Assembly (NCBI GenBank): GCA_015062055.1
Contig: SUVK01000005.1
Location: 1 to 64,000, forward strand
Origin: Akkermansiaceae bacterium
Lineage (GTDB): Bacteria > Verrucomicrobiota > Verrucomicrobiia > Verrucomicrobiales > Akkermansiaceae
Reading direction: 5' to 3'
Length of the DNA stretch: 64,000 nt
In this document: piece after piece, positions 23,520-31,816 of the stretch
Layout of the letters: each line of letters opens with the position of its first letter
Position numbering within the stretch: the stretch's first letter is position 1
Notes under the pieces: model-generated
The model's input: the letters and a program-made list of their open reading frames with translations, nothing else
Database searches by the model: none
What the model was told of the DNA's origin: nothing
Made by a program: the position numbers and the translations under genes

Positions 23520-24067
23520 GTGCGGCACTCCGGCATCTTGACCGACAAAGTACATAAGCGTTGAAGCAATTTGATTCTTTGACCTCATTTGATTGCTGAA
23601 TATTTTTTTTGGTGAGAAGAAAAACATACAAGCGTCTGAGGCAAGGTCAGACCGTGGCCGCAGACCATGACTTGTAAAAGTTTTTCGATAAGGTATACCA
23701 CGATATGGAGAATCGTGGTTTGTTTTTTGCCTATATGCGGAGGTCCGCATGATGTTCGTGAGAACGAAAGAAGCAGGAGAACGCGTACCGGCAAACATCA
23801 GCTGCTACATCATAGGAACAGGAGCCCTGTTGCGGATAGCACCGGTAAGCGAGAAGAAATGGAAAGCGAAAATGCGACTGACAACGGCCGCAAATTACGG
23901 GCCTACTCCTTAAGCCATGCAAACACCCGAAACTCATTCGCCACTTCCTCGTACGTGTTGGCGCGAAGAGGCGAATGCATGAAACAAACAGGGCAATGGG
24001 AAACCGCCGTATGCCATAAAAGCACACACGGCGGTGTGTGGGGAAGCGAAAGCCCCCCCTAAACGAT
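23520..24067 (+). mobile_element. structured RNA stretch resembling an ORF-less group II intron (boundaries approximate)
   Basis: About 550 bases with no credible protein but many hairpins. Examples are ACCACGAT/ATCGTGGT (23697-23719) then a T-run, ATGCGG/CCGCAT (23735-23750), TTCGT-GAGA-ACGAA with a GNRA loop (23755-23768), AACAGG/CCTGTT (23817-23831), the longer-range TACCGG/CCGGTA (23786-23847), and GC-GAAA-GC inside a GGGG/CCCC stem (24040-24056). Near the 3' end is a domain V-like element followed by a domain VI-like hairpin and CTAAACGAT. A GTGCGG start at 23520 would suit the 5' end. The spot just behind a terminator stem is where class C introns insert. No reverse transcriptase is present, so it would need help in trans or be a remnant. 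An unrelated structured RNA is the alternative. Confidence 0.42.
24003..24035 (+). ncRNA. group II intron domain V-like hairpin
   Basis: An 8-bp lower stem ACCGCCGT / ACGGCGGT encloses ATGC...GCAC, matching the domain V order (stem, TGC, loop, GCA, two-base bulge, stem). The catalytic-triad position would be CGC (24005-24007). The upper stem is about 3 bases shorter than usual and one pair is A-C, so it may be decayed. Confidence 0.42.
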
Positions 24068-24093
24068 TCATTTGGTCTGAGTCTCGCAATATG

Positions 24094-24762
24094 TTAACGT
24101 CGGTGGCGACGTGCAGCAAGACCACAGAGTGCAAGTAAAGAAAGCGTAGCCGTTGCGGGCTCGGGGATGGACTTAGCTGCAGCAATATCATCAGCGGTAG
24201 CAGCGCCGCTCCACGTTTTGATGTTGTCGGCCTCGCCTTGGGGCAGGGTGATAGTGAAATTACCCGTTGCTATGCCTCGCTCAAAGATGTTGTCTTCTCC
24301 TATGCTGAACGAAAGAAGCTCCGTTAAGTCATGCGGGTTCACATCGCTGTCATATTCGTGATAGTATGAGAAAGAAAATGTTTTATCGGAAGAATCGTAC
24401 TGAAACACGAATGGTGTACTAATCGGAATATAAGGGACCGTGGAGCCGAATTGCATGCCCCCCAAACCAGTGGAGTAGAACCCTAACGCGGAGCTATAGC
24501 CGATTGTGATATTTCCTTTCGTTCCGTTTTCATCCGTTACGTTAAGAGCGAAAAAGGTGCCACCATTGGTTACGATATCATTCAAGTTAACGTCTACTAG
24601 ATCATAGGTAATGGAAAACGACCCTTTATTGCCGAGAATGTCGTCGCCCAATTCAATTGATTGCCCACTTCCGGGGTACTCATAGGAATCTTGCGAAATG
24701 GTAGCCGCTGTTACCGCCGGTGCAGCGCAGAGGAGTAGTATGGATGAGAAAATCTTTTTCAT
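24094..24762 (-). CDS. small secreted PEP-CTERM protein
   Basis: A 222-residue exported protein with signal peptide MKKIFSSILLLCAAPAVTAA. The body of ~165 residues has a beta-sandwich feel (GSFSITYDLVDVNLNDIV, FFALNVTDENGTKGNITIGYSS, FVFQYDSSDKTFSFSYYHEYDS), reminiscent of concanavalin/LamG-like folds but without a clear match. It ends IPEPATATLSLLALCGLAARRHRR, the window's common sorting signal with a Cys in the helix. It is divergent from the autotransporter gene, sharing a 327-base upstream region, and convergent with the structured stretch downstream. Confidence 0.75.
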   Translation of the reverse strand: MKKIFSSILLLCAAPAVTAATISQDSYEYPGSGQSIELGDDILGNKGSFSITYDLVDVNLNDIVTNGGTFFALNVTDENGTKGNITIGYSSALGFYSTGLGGMQFGSTVPYIPISTPFVFQYDSSDKTFSFSYYHEYDSDVNPHDLTELLSFSIGEDNIFERGIATGNFTITLPQGEADNIKTWSGAATADDIAAAKSIPEPATATLSLLALCGLAARRHRR

Positions 24763-25089
24763 GTTAGATTGTGATTATTTCCGGATGCTGATACAAGTAC
24801 AACACATCATACACAGGTACCAACGCGCTCAAGTCTACATCATTTCGTGTAAAAGTCAAGTGCTAAAGTAACAAAATGAAGTTAAAATGCAGCGCGAATA
24901 GTTTGTTTGAGAAAAATGACAGTTCGCATTGAACGTGAACAAGGGGCGGATTTTATTTTTTATTTGCGAATTTGGGCATAAAATTGTTATATAAGTGATT
25001 TTGTGCTTTACAACAGGCGGGTAAGGGTTTAAAGTTATAGGGTATTACAACTTCTTTAATATACTCCTAACCAATAGAACTACAGAACT
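24763..25089. other. shared upstream region of two surface-protein genes
   Basis: 327 AT-rich bases between divergent genes. One promoter candidate for the rightward gene is visible (24964-24993). GTTC/GAAC half-sites (GTTCGCATTGAACGTGAAC, around 24922-24940) could be an operator. No gene is seen. Confidence 0.4.
24964..24993 (+). promoter_or_regulatory. candidate promoter of the autotransporter gene
   Basis: TTGCGA, an 18-base spacer and TATATA, about 95 bases before ATG 25090. Confidence 0.35.
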
Positions 25090-28000
25090 ATGAAATTACA
25101 TTTACCAAAAATGCTGTTAGTGGCAGTAATGGCTGCCTTAGCAGTACCCACAATGGGTGCTACCTTAACCAATGTAGCGCCGGAAGGTGCCGACTACAAA
25201 TATTGGGAAGTCGGGGGCGGGATTGCGACCGTGCATCCGAAAGACGGCATGGTGGAATATGACGGAGACTTAACGCTGAACAGTGGCGACAAGCTGGGTC
25301 ATTTTGATTCCTCCCTCAACTTGGTACAGTACGATAACGGCGATGGTTGTTTTGTCGTTAAAGTGACCCAAAGGGACAAAGACACTAACACCGTCGTAAA
25401 TACATATAACGAATACACGGGTAACAATGAGTTTTCTAATATGTTGACCGTAAACGGAACGCTTACGATCAACGGGACAGCCCAAGTTGCCATCGGCGGT
25501 CAGTACAAGGTACAGACCCGAACCGACAAGGTAGACGCAGCGGGAAATGTTACTACGAAAGGCACGGCAAGCTCGTACACCGACCACTATTCTGCACTTA
25601 AGGCGGATAAAGTAGTGGTAAACGGCACCGGCACGGGCACGCATTTACAAGCCACAGCAGCCATCATTGACGATTTGGAGGTGAATGGGGGCAACGTGTC
25701 ATTCCATAAAGATCAATACAGCGGTAACAGCTCTTTCAGCGCGCTTACCGCCAGTGATCCCACATCGTTCAAAGCTGTAAAAATTGCCAACAGCCTTACG
25801 ATAAAGAACGACGGCAAGGTCGACATGGGGCGCACGCACGGCAAACACAATAATACGACAACGTCTCACATTGTCAATGTGTTCGGCTCTTCTAACCAAG
25901 CCATTACCATAACACAGGATAGCGGTTCCTTCCAAGCAATCGGTTATTCGTATGCCAAATCGGGCATGACCATTAACCAGAGTGGTGGTACGATGACTTT
26001 CCGCGATTACCTGCAATTTACGGGCACGGATACCAACACGATAACGCAAAGCGGCAATGCTTCTCTGAGCATTGGTCAGATTAAGGGCAGTGGTGCCGTA
26101 ACATTTGATATTAACCAGAGCGGTAGTGGCTCCATTACTTTGAATTACGGTGCTGCCATCGACGCCAAAGGTGTTATCAACATCAACCAAAGTGGCTCCG
26201 GTACTATTACATTGGGTGGTGGTAATAAGCAACACACCTATTCCGGCGTCAAGAATTATCCGACAACGTATGCTGCAACCGGCAAGTATAACATCAGCCA
26301 AACCGGTAGCGGCACCCTGCATCTTTACAGCCGAGATGGTGTTACCCCGGCTATCTCCGCCGTATCAACTGAGATAGGTGCTCAATCTCAGCTGAAGCTG
26401 GATGCCGGCACCTCGCTTACCACCACAACTTTGGATGTAAGCTCCGGGTCAACAATCGATAACAACGGTGTCATCACCGTGGGTACCGGGACTGCCGGTA
26501 CCGAAGCCGGTTCCCTCACCGTGACCTCCGGAGGTACATTGAATGCGACACTCGATGGTAGCAAGGCTGCGCTCAATATAGGGGCCGCAGCCAGTGATAC
26601 CAACACCGTGACCTCGTGGACCATGGGCTCGGGCAGCACCTTCGGCGTAGGCTTTACAGCGGCGTATTTTGATACACTTACGACGACCGAGGTAGACGGC
26701 GTTAAGCAGATTACGTTTACCGACGTATTGGTAGCCACGGTAGCCGATGGTTCATCTGTTAACACCGACAGTTTCTCTTGCAATTTTGTAGCAGGCGATA
26801 TAGCCGGGTTGGCAAGCGAGCATTTTACCCTTAAAGACGTAAAGTGGGGCAATGATGCCACCGGCAATGTTGTGCTGAGCGGTGTGCTCGAGTACGACCC
26901 GTGGGTAAAGCTCACCCAAGGTGGCGAAGAAGACAGAAGCTTCGCTGATATTACGGAATATAAAACCGGTTTGGCTATCTCTGAAAACGATATCACCCTC
27001 AGCGGTAATAACTCTCACACCCTTGGTACAAAGATTGACGGGGTAGAGGTAACTATCGCCCATGAAAACGCCTTGGGTGATGGCCCCGTGAGCACCGAGG
27101 GTGAAGCCGCTTTGGTGGCAGAAGAAGGTGTTAAGGCTGTGTTGCCGGATGAGATAGATAATGGAGGCTCCCTCACTATGCAGGGTGCTTTCAAGGCCGA
27201 TTTCACGCCTGATGTTGTTGACGTTGAGGCTGCTTACATTACCACAGAAGGTGTAGAAGATGCCGATGGTAACGGCTTCTACCGCGAGGCATGCACCGGC
27301 TTGCTCATTGTAAATAATGATGCGACCACCGGTTCTCTGACGGTGGTACCCGGCACCACCGTAGAAATTGATGGCACAACATACGAGCTTGCCGATTCCG
27401 GGTTGGCCGGGGTAGATGAGCCCATATATGATGTCTACTACATACGAACCGAGGGCGAGGGCAGCAAGGTGAACTCATCCGACATTCTCGATGCAGCCGG
27501 CATCAGCGATGTAACGGTGGAAATGACCGAGGCAACGGGTGAGTTGACCGCCGACTCCGCCATCGACGTAGTTGCCACGGCCGGTACGCTGAAAACTACG
27601 GCCGATGCCGATGTGACCGGCTCTCTTACCGATACCACCATTGAGGCCGCAGGCGGCATCATCAGTGCTACGATTGCCGGCGATTCTTCCGTAACCGTCA
27701 CCGGTAGCGATACCACCACAATCTCCGGCAGCAACACCTACAGCGGTGGTACCACGATTGACGGCGGTGTGCTCGAAATCGGTGCAGCCGACAGCTTGGG
27801 TACGGAGGCAATCGAATTAACCAATGGCGGTACACTCGACCTCAAGGGTATGGCTGTTACCAACGATATCAAGGTGATCGGCTGCACACTTAAGGGGACC
27901 GGTGCATTCGCCGGTGATTTGGATGTATCGGGCGACTTGACGCTCACCGATCCCACCACGGCTCATGCTCTTCTGCTGAGCGGGGCCGGTAAGGTAAGCG

Positions 28001-29211
28001 GTATCTCATTGACCGTGGATGAAGTAGAGGTGAAGACTGATGCCGATGCTACTATTGATGGCGACCTTACCCTCAACGAAGATGGTATCATCGCCCTGTA
28101 CAATGGCAAGGCCCTGAGTGTAAGCGGCAACATCACCCTCCAAGGTGTAACCACGCTTAAGCTTGAGGGTGACTACCAAGCCGGCGATACGCTTGTAAGC
28201 GCCGACGAAGAGTTGTCCGCCGACGAGGTTGTGCTTGACTATGTGGACGAGGACGTTATGCTTGAGCAGGTGGGCAACAGCCTTGTGCTGACGCTCAAAT
28301 ATAAGAGAGAGATTGCCGATGGCCTTGGTTTCGCTAACTGGGGTATTGCCACTGCCTCCCGAGCCTTTACCGATGCCGTGCATGGACAGCGCAACAATAC
28401 CGCTTGCTTTGCCGATGGCCGTGGTACGGCTTGGTTCAGCATCTTGGCCGGACATAATGATTTGTACGGTACGGATGTTAACGTGACCGGTGCAGTTTTG
28501 GGTGCCGATATGCATATCAGCCCGAAACACTTGCTCGGCGTAGCATTCGGTTATGTGGAGGGCGATGTGACTCCCACCGGACTCGGCAAGGTTGACCAAG
28601 AAGGCTACTATGCCGCCGTTTATGGCGAGCATGTCCTCAAGCAAATCTCCGTCAACGATTCTTGGACCATGGATTGGACCTTGGCCTACGGTGCTACCGA
28701 TTCTTCGTTCAACGGAATGGATTGGGACCAGGACAGCGTGCAAATCAATGCACGTGTAAGCCGCAACCACATGGTGTCCGACCGCTTAGGCGTCAACGGC
28801 TTTGTTGGTCTTGAGTACTTTGCTACAGATTCCGCCACCGTAAACGGAGTAGAGACAGGTTCTATTCAGAATCTGCGTGGCGAGCTTGGTGTGGGTGCCA
28901 GCTATGTGCTGTGGGGTATGCCTGCCATTACCGATGCCAAGACCGGCTCCATACTCAGTGCCGGTTGCGAGCGCTTGGTACTCAATGGTGAAATCACCTA
29001 CTTCAACGACATGGTGCGCCACGACCCGGTCATTCGCATGAACGGCGTCAGCGGTGGTATCTGCAACCCGGGCCGCAGCGGTGTCGAGATTGAGTTGGGT
29101 GCCACCTATCGCTTCAACTCCAGATGGTCTGCCTCTGTCAACTACAGCTACAGCGCCATGGAGGATTCTAACGAGCACCGTGTCAATGTGGGCGCCTCTT
29201 GGTCCTTCTGA
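25090..29211 (+). CDS. autotransporter with beta-helix passenger and outer-membrane barrel
   Basis: A 1373-residue type V secretion protein. The signal peptide ends near VPTMGA. The passenger contains six degenerate NQSGSG-type repeats (about residues 270-405: ITQDSGSFQAIG, INQSGGTMTF, ITQSGNASLSI, INQSGSGSITL, INQSGSGTITL, ISQTGSGTLHL). Later it has autotransporter-associated strand repeats such as SGSNTYSGGTTIDGGVLEIGAADSLG. The last ~290 residues form the membrane barrel, with alternating aromatic strands and a terminal Phe (VNVGASWSF), the signal for BAM insertion. It therefore does not use the PEP-CTERM tail of its neighbours. The passenger is displayed outside the cell, perhaps as an adhesin. 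No protease motif was noticed. Confidence 0.88.
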   Translation: MKLHLPKMLLVAVMAALAVPTMGATLTNVAPEGADYKYWEVGGGIATVHPKDGMVEYDGDLTLNSGDKLGHFDSSLNLVQYDNGDGCFVVKVTQRDKDTNTVVNTYNEYTGNNEFSNMLTVNGTLTINGTAQVAIGGQYKVQTRTDKVDAAGNVTTKGTASSYTDHYSALKADKVVVNGTGTGTHLQATAAIIDDLEVNGGNVSFHKDQYSGNSSFSALTASDPTSFKAVKIANSLTIKNDGKVDMGRTHGKHNNTTTSHIVNVFGSSNQAITITQDSGSFQAIGYSYAKSGMTINQSGGTMTFRDYLQFTGTDTNTITQSGNASLSIGQIKGSGAVTFDINQSGSGSITLNYGAAIDAKGVININQSGSGTITLGGGNKQHTYSGVKNYPTTYAATGKYNISQTGSGTLHLYSRDGVTPAISAVSTEIGAQSQLKLDAGTSLTTTTLDVSSGSTIDNNGVITVGTGTAGTEAGSLTVTSGGTLNATLDGSKAALNIGAAASDTNTVTSWTMGSGSTFGVGFTAAYFDTLTTTEVDGVKQITFTDVLVATVADGSSVNTDSFSCNFVAGDIAGLASEHFTLKDVKWGNDATGNVVLSGVLEYDPWVKLTQGGEEDRSFADITEYKTGLAISENDITLSGNNSHTLGTKIDGVEVTIAHENALGDGPVSTEGEAALVAEEGVKAVLPDEIDNGGSLTMQGAFKADFTPDVVDVEAAYITTEGVEDADGNGFYREACTGLLIVNNDATTGSLTVVPGTTVEIDGTTYELADSGLAGVDEPIYDVYYIRTEGEGSKVNSSDILDAAGISDVTVEMTEATGELTADSAIDVVATAGTLKTTADADVTGSLTDTTIEAAGGIISATIAGDSSVTVTGSDTTTISGSNTYSGGTTIDGGVLEIGAADSLGTEAIELTNGGTLDLKGMAVTNDIKVIGCTLKGTGAFAGDLDVSGDLTLTDPTTAHALLLSGAGKVSGISLTVDEVEVKTDADATIDGDLTLNEDGIIALYNGKALSVSGNITLQGVTTLKLEGDYQAGDTLVSADEELSADEVVLDYVDEDVMLEQVGNSLVLTLKYKREIADGLGFANWGIATASRAFTDAVHGQRNNTACFADGRGTAWFSILAGHNDLYGTDVNVTGAVLGADMHISPKHLLGVAFGYVEGDVTPTGLGKVDQEGYYAAVYGEHVLKQISVNDSWTMDWTLAYGATDSSFNGMDWDQDSVQINARVSRNHMVSDRLGVNGFVGLEYFATDSATVNGVETGSIQNLRGELGVGASYVLWGMPAITDAKTGSILSAGCERLVLNGEITYFNDMVRHDPVIRMNGVSGGICNPGRSGVEIELGATYRFNSRWSASVNYSYSAMEDSNEHRVNVGASWSF

Positions 29212-29240
29212 TGCGTTTCTCATCATCAACTGACAATAAG

Positions 29241-29272
29241 ATACGGCATCTGCGATTTTGCAGGTGCCGTAT
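29241..29272. terminator. bidirectional terminator between autotransporter and gadB
   Basis: A 13-bp stem (ATACGGCATCTGC with GCAGGTGCCGTAT) and 6-base loop in the gap between two convergent genes. Confidence 0.7.
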
Positions 29273-29302
29273 TCTGTACTGTTGATTGCTGCCGAGGCCG
29301 TA

Positions 29303-30688
29303 TCAAGTGTGCTTAAAAACGGTGGCTTCTTTTTCGTTGGTATGCACCTCGGGCTTATGTTTGCTCAAAAACGCCATGCTGCGCTCCATATCATGCAGCA
29401 ATAAGTCTGCTAAATCCATGGTAACACCACGGCGCACCATCACGCGCATCACGACGATATCCTCAACATTTGCGGGCAGGCTGAACGCCGGAACCTGCCA
29501 ACCGCGTGTGCGCAGGCGGTCCGACAGCTCGTAGAGATTGTAGCCGGGCTCATACCCTTTTTTCATATAGAAGCATACGGCCGGAATGTCGGTTTGCGGG
29601 TTGCCCGTGGCAATGAACTCAAACTTGCCGAGCTTGGCGATTTTTTTGTGCAAATAGGCTGCGACATCGTAGGCTGCTTGGTGCACACGCTTGTAACCCT
29701 CTCTGCCCAAATGCACAAAGGTGTAGTATTGCGAAATGACTTGCCCCGCGGGCCGCGAGAAATTAAGAGCAATGGTGGGTATGCTGCCACCCAAATAATT
29801 AACGGCAAAGCAGAGCTCTTGCGGCATGTCGGCCACGGTTCGCCAAAGCACCCAGCCGCATCCCACCGGTGCTAAACCGTATTTGTGACCACTCGAGCTG
29901 ATGGATTTTATACGCGGTAATCGGAAGTCGAAGCGAATCTCCGGTGCCAGGAAAGGGGCCAAGAAACCGCCGCTGGCGGCATCCACGTGCACATCGACAT
30001 CCGGCCCGCCCGTGGCTGCCAATTTATCGAGTGCTTGGCAAATAGGCTCGGGAAACTCGTATTGACCGGTGTAGGTAACACCAAATGTGGGCACCACGCA
30101 AATGGTGTTTTCATCTACACGTTTCAGCATTTCTGCTTCATCCATACAATAGCGACCATGCGCCATGGGTACTTCGCGTATTTCGACATCCCAATAGCGG
30201 CAGAACTTGTGCCAGCATATTTGCACGGGGCCGCATACGAGGTTCGGTTTGTCGGTTGGTTTGCCTTCCTTTTTGCGGCGCGCGCGCCAACGGTGCAGGG
30301 CTGCCATACCACCCAGCATGCAGGCCTCGCTCGAGCCAATGGTCGAGCAGCCGATGACGTTGTTGAGGTCGGGTGCATTCCAGAGGTCGGCAATCATCCG
30401 CACACAACGCTGCTCAATTTCTGCGCACTGCGGGTATTCATCCTTATCAATCATATTTTTGCTGATGCTCAAATCCATGAGCTTATGTACCTGCTCGTCA
30501 TCCCAAGTTTGGCAGAAGGTGGCTAGGTTTTGACGGGCGTTACCGTCCAGCATCAATTCATCGCGAATGAGCTGGTAACATTCTTGAGCATGCATGGGAG
30601 AATGCGGAAACTGCTTGCCGGGCAAGGGCTTAGCGACATCTCCCGAGCCAAATATGCTGATGGGGTCATTTTCTGTAGAGCTTTTCAT
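29303..30688 (-). CDS. gadB: glutamate decarboxylase
   Basis: A PLP enzyme converting glutamate to GABA and CO2 while consuming a proton, used for acid resistance or GABA release. It is very close to the E. coli type: [40 protein letters not shown] (Asp236), the Schiff-base Lys269 in SSSGHKYG, and a C-terminus ending FKHT, including the His that in E. coli plugs the active site at neutral pH. The start is uncertain: ATG 30688 gives 461 residues, ATG 30718 gives 471; E. coli has 466. No glutamate/GABA antiporter (gadC) is next to it in this window, so exchange would need a distant gene. Confidence 0.95.
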   Translation of the reverse strand: MKSSTENDPISIFGSGDVAKPLPGKQFPHSPMHAQECYQLIRDELMLDGNARQNLATFCQTWDDEQVHKLMDLSISKNMIDKDEYPQCAEIEQRCVRMIADLWNAPDLNNVIGCSTIGSSEACMLGGMAALHRWRARRKKEGKPTDKPNLVCGPVQICWHKFCRYWDVEIREVPMAHGRYCMDEAEMLKRVDENTICVVPTFGVTYTGQYEFPEPICQALDKLAATGGPDVDVHVDAASGGFLAPFLAPEIRFDFRLPRIKSISSSGHKYGLAPVGCGWVLWRTVADMPQELCFAVNYLGGSIPTIALNFSRPAGQVISQYYTFVHLGREGYKRVHQAAYDVAAYLHKKIAKLGKFEFIATGNPQTDIPAVCFYMKKGYEPGYNLYELSDRLRTRGWQVPAFSLPANVEDIVVMRVMVRRGVTMDLADLLLHDMERSMAFLSKHKPEVHTNEKEATVFKHT

Positions 30689-30763
30689 ATACGAATGCTG
30701 ACCACGAGCCGTTGCCATTTTCTCAAAAACAGGCAAAAAAGGGAACCGTGTCAAAAAATTGCA

Positions 30764-30792
30764 TTGTCATAGGGAAGATACTGTGGTATGGT
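30764..30792 (+). promoter_or_regulatory. candidate promoter close to a start codon
   Basis: TTGTCA, 17 bases and TATGGT, ending 7 bases before ATG 30800. If used, transcription would begin at or next to the start codon. Confidence 0.4.
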
Positions 30793-30799
30793 TTGCTGC

Positions 30800-31750
30800 A
30801 TGAGAGCAGCCCCGTTATTGTATACTTTGATGGCAACTATTTGTTGTAACGCTACAGCAGAGGAGCCGTTTTCTTGCGACTTGCCTGATGAGCTTATAAC
30901 AGATTATCAGCCCGAACAACCCACCCCCATGCAGGCACATTTGGCCGATGTGCAGGCTGTGTTGGCCGTGCTGACTCGCATCGCCTCAGCTTATGACCAT
31001 TATGAAGGCCGGGGGACTCAGTCATGTAGGCTATCTGAGGCAGATATTGTCGAACGTTTGAAAGGCGCCACGGAAGAGCTGCGCCCCATATGCGCCCGTT
31101 TGCGGGCCTTGCCCCCTGATGAATTGCGCCGACTTTGCCTGCTGGCAGATGCCATAGCATGGCAAGCCGATTGGGTGAAAGATACCTATAGGAGTACTCA
31201 TGGAAAAGACCTTATCTACCCTGAACACTTGGGTTTGGAAATAGTGGCCGAGTTGAGTGACATCATCTTACGTAAATTACAGCGCTCGTCAACCTCTCAA
31301 GAGCATGTGGACGCATTGTTGGAGCTGCTCTCGCTATTCGGTGGGGTGGATTATCTGCCCGTGCCCCGCAGATTGTTAGATTGCCGCATTGCCAAGGATT
31401 ACAAAACGGCCTACAATTTTTTTGAAGAATTTACGGCAGCCTGTCTCTTGAGCGATGACGAGGCTTGCATTAAGCGCTTAAATGAGTTGGCTCCGGTATT
31501 GGATTATCTTTTACAAGGGGGCGAGGCGGACCGCCTTCGAATAGGGGCGTTGGCGTGCGCGTACAGATGCGCTGCCTACAAATCTGAAAAGCCGCGACTG
31601 ATTGCAGAAGTGGTGGGGGGAGCTGATGACGCACGAAAAGCGACCTTCATGAAACGCCACGCTGCTTTGCAGCCGTTTTTTGAGAAATTGCCGGCGCTCA
31701 AAGACTTCTTTTATATGTTCTCGTGTGTGCGTTACGCAGAAAAATGGTGA
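30800..31750 (+). CDS. hypothetical exported protein
   Basis: A 316-residue protein with a short signal peptide (MRAAPLLYTLMATICCNATA) and a helical body rich in Leu, Ala, Glu and Arg (MQAHLADVQAVLAVLTRIASAY, ATEELRPICARLRALPPDELRRLCLLADAIAWQADWVKD). No family or catalytic motif is recognised. It may be a periplasmic helical-repeat protein. The ATG at 30788 is also in frame, but it lies inside the -10 of a plausible promoter. It is followed 66 bases later by rimO in the same direction, without an obvious functional tie. Confidence 0.68.
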   Translation: MRAAPLLYTLMATICCNATAEEPFSCDLPDELITDYQPEQPTPMQAHLADVQAVLAVLTRIASAYDHYEGRGTQSCRLSEADIVERLKGATEELRPICARLRALPPDELRRLCLLADAIAWQADWVKDTYRSTHGKDLIYPEHLGLEIVAELSDIILRKLQRSSTSQEHVDALLELLSLFGGVDYLPVPRRLLDCRIAKDYKTAYNFFEEFTAACLLSDDEACIKRLNELAPVLDYLLQGGEADRLRIGALACAYRCAAYKSEKPRLIAEVVGGADDARKATFMKRHAALQPFFEKLPALKDFFYMFSCVRYAEKW

Positions 31751-31816
31751 GTTTTACGGGGGGAAGAAGCATACTTTACGCTTTTCAAACAGGGGAAAAT
31801 ATGCTAGGCTACGGCC

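Noticed and set aside
23667-24062. 131-codon frame in the structured stretch
   Set aside because: The composition is Arg/Ser/Thr-rich without hydrophobic core; the DNA is better explained as folded RNA.
23505-24067. tmRNA, RNase P RNA or SRP RNA
   Set aside because: None of their conserved cores (tRNA-like ends with a tag frame, GGAAAGUCC, or the GGAAGGAAGCAG loop) is present.
25270-29229. Many leftward frames opposite the autotransporter
   Set aside because: They follow from the biased codon use of a Gly/Thr-rich gene and show no independent signals.
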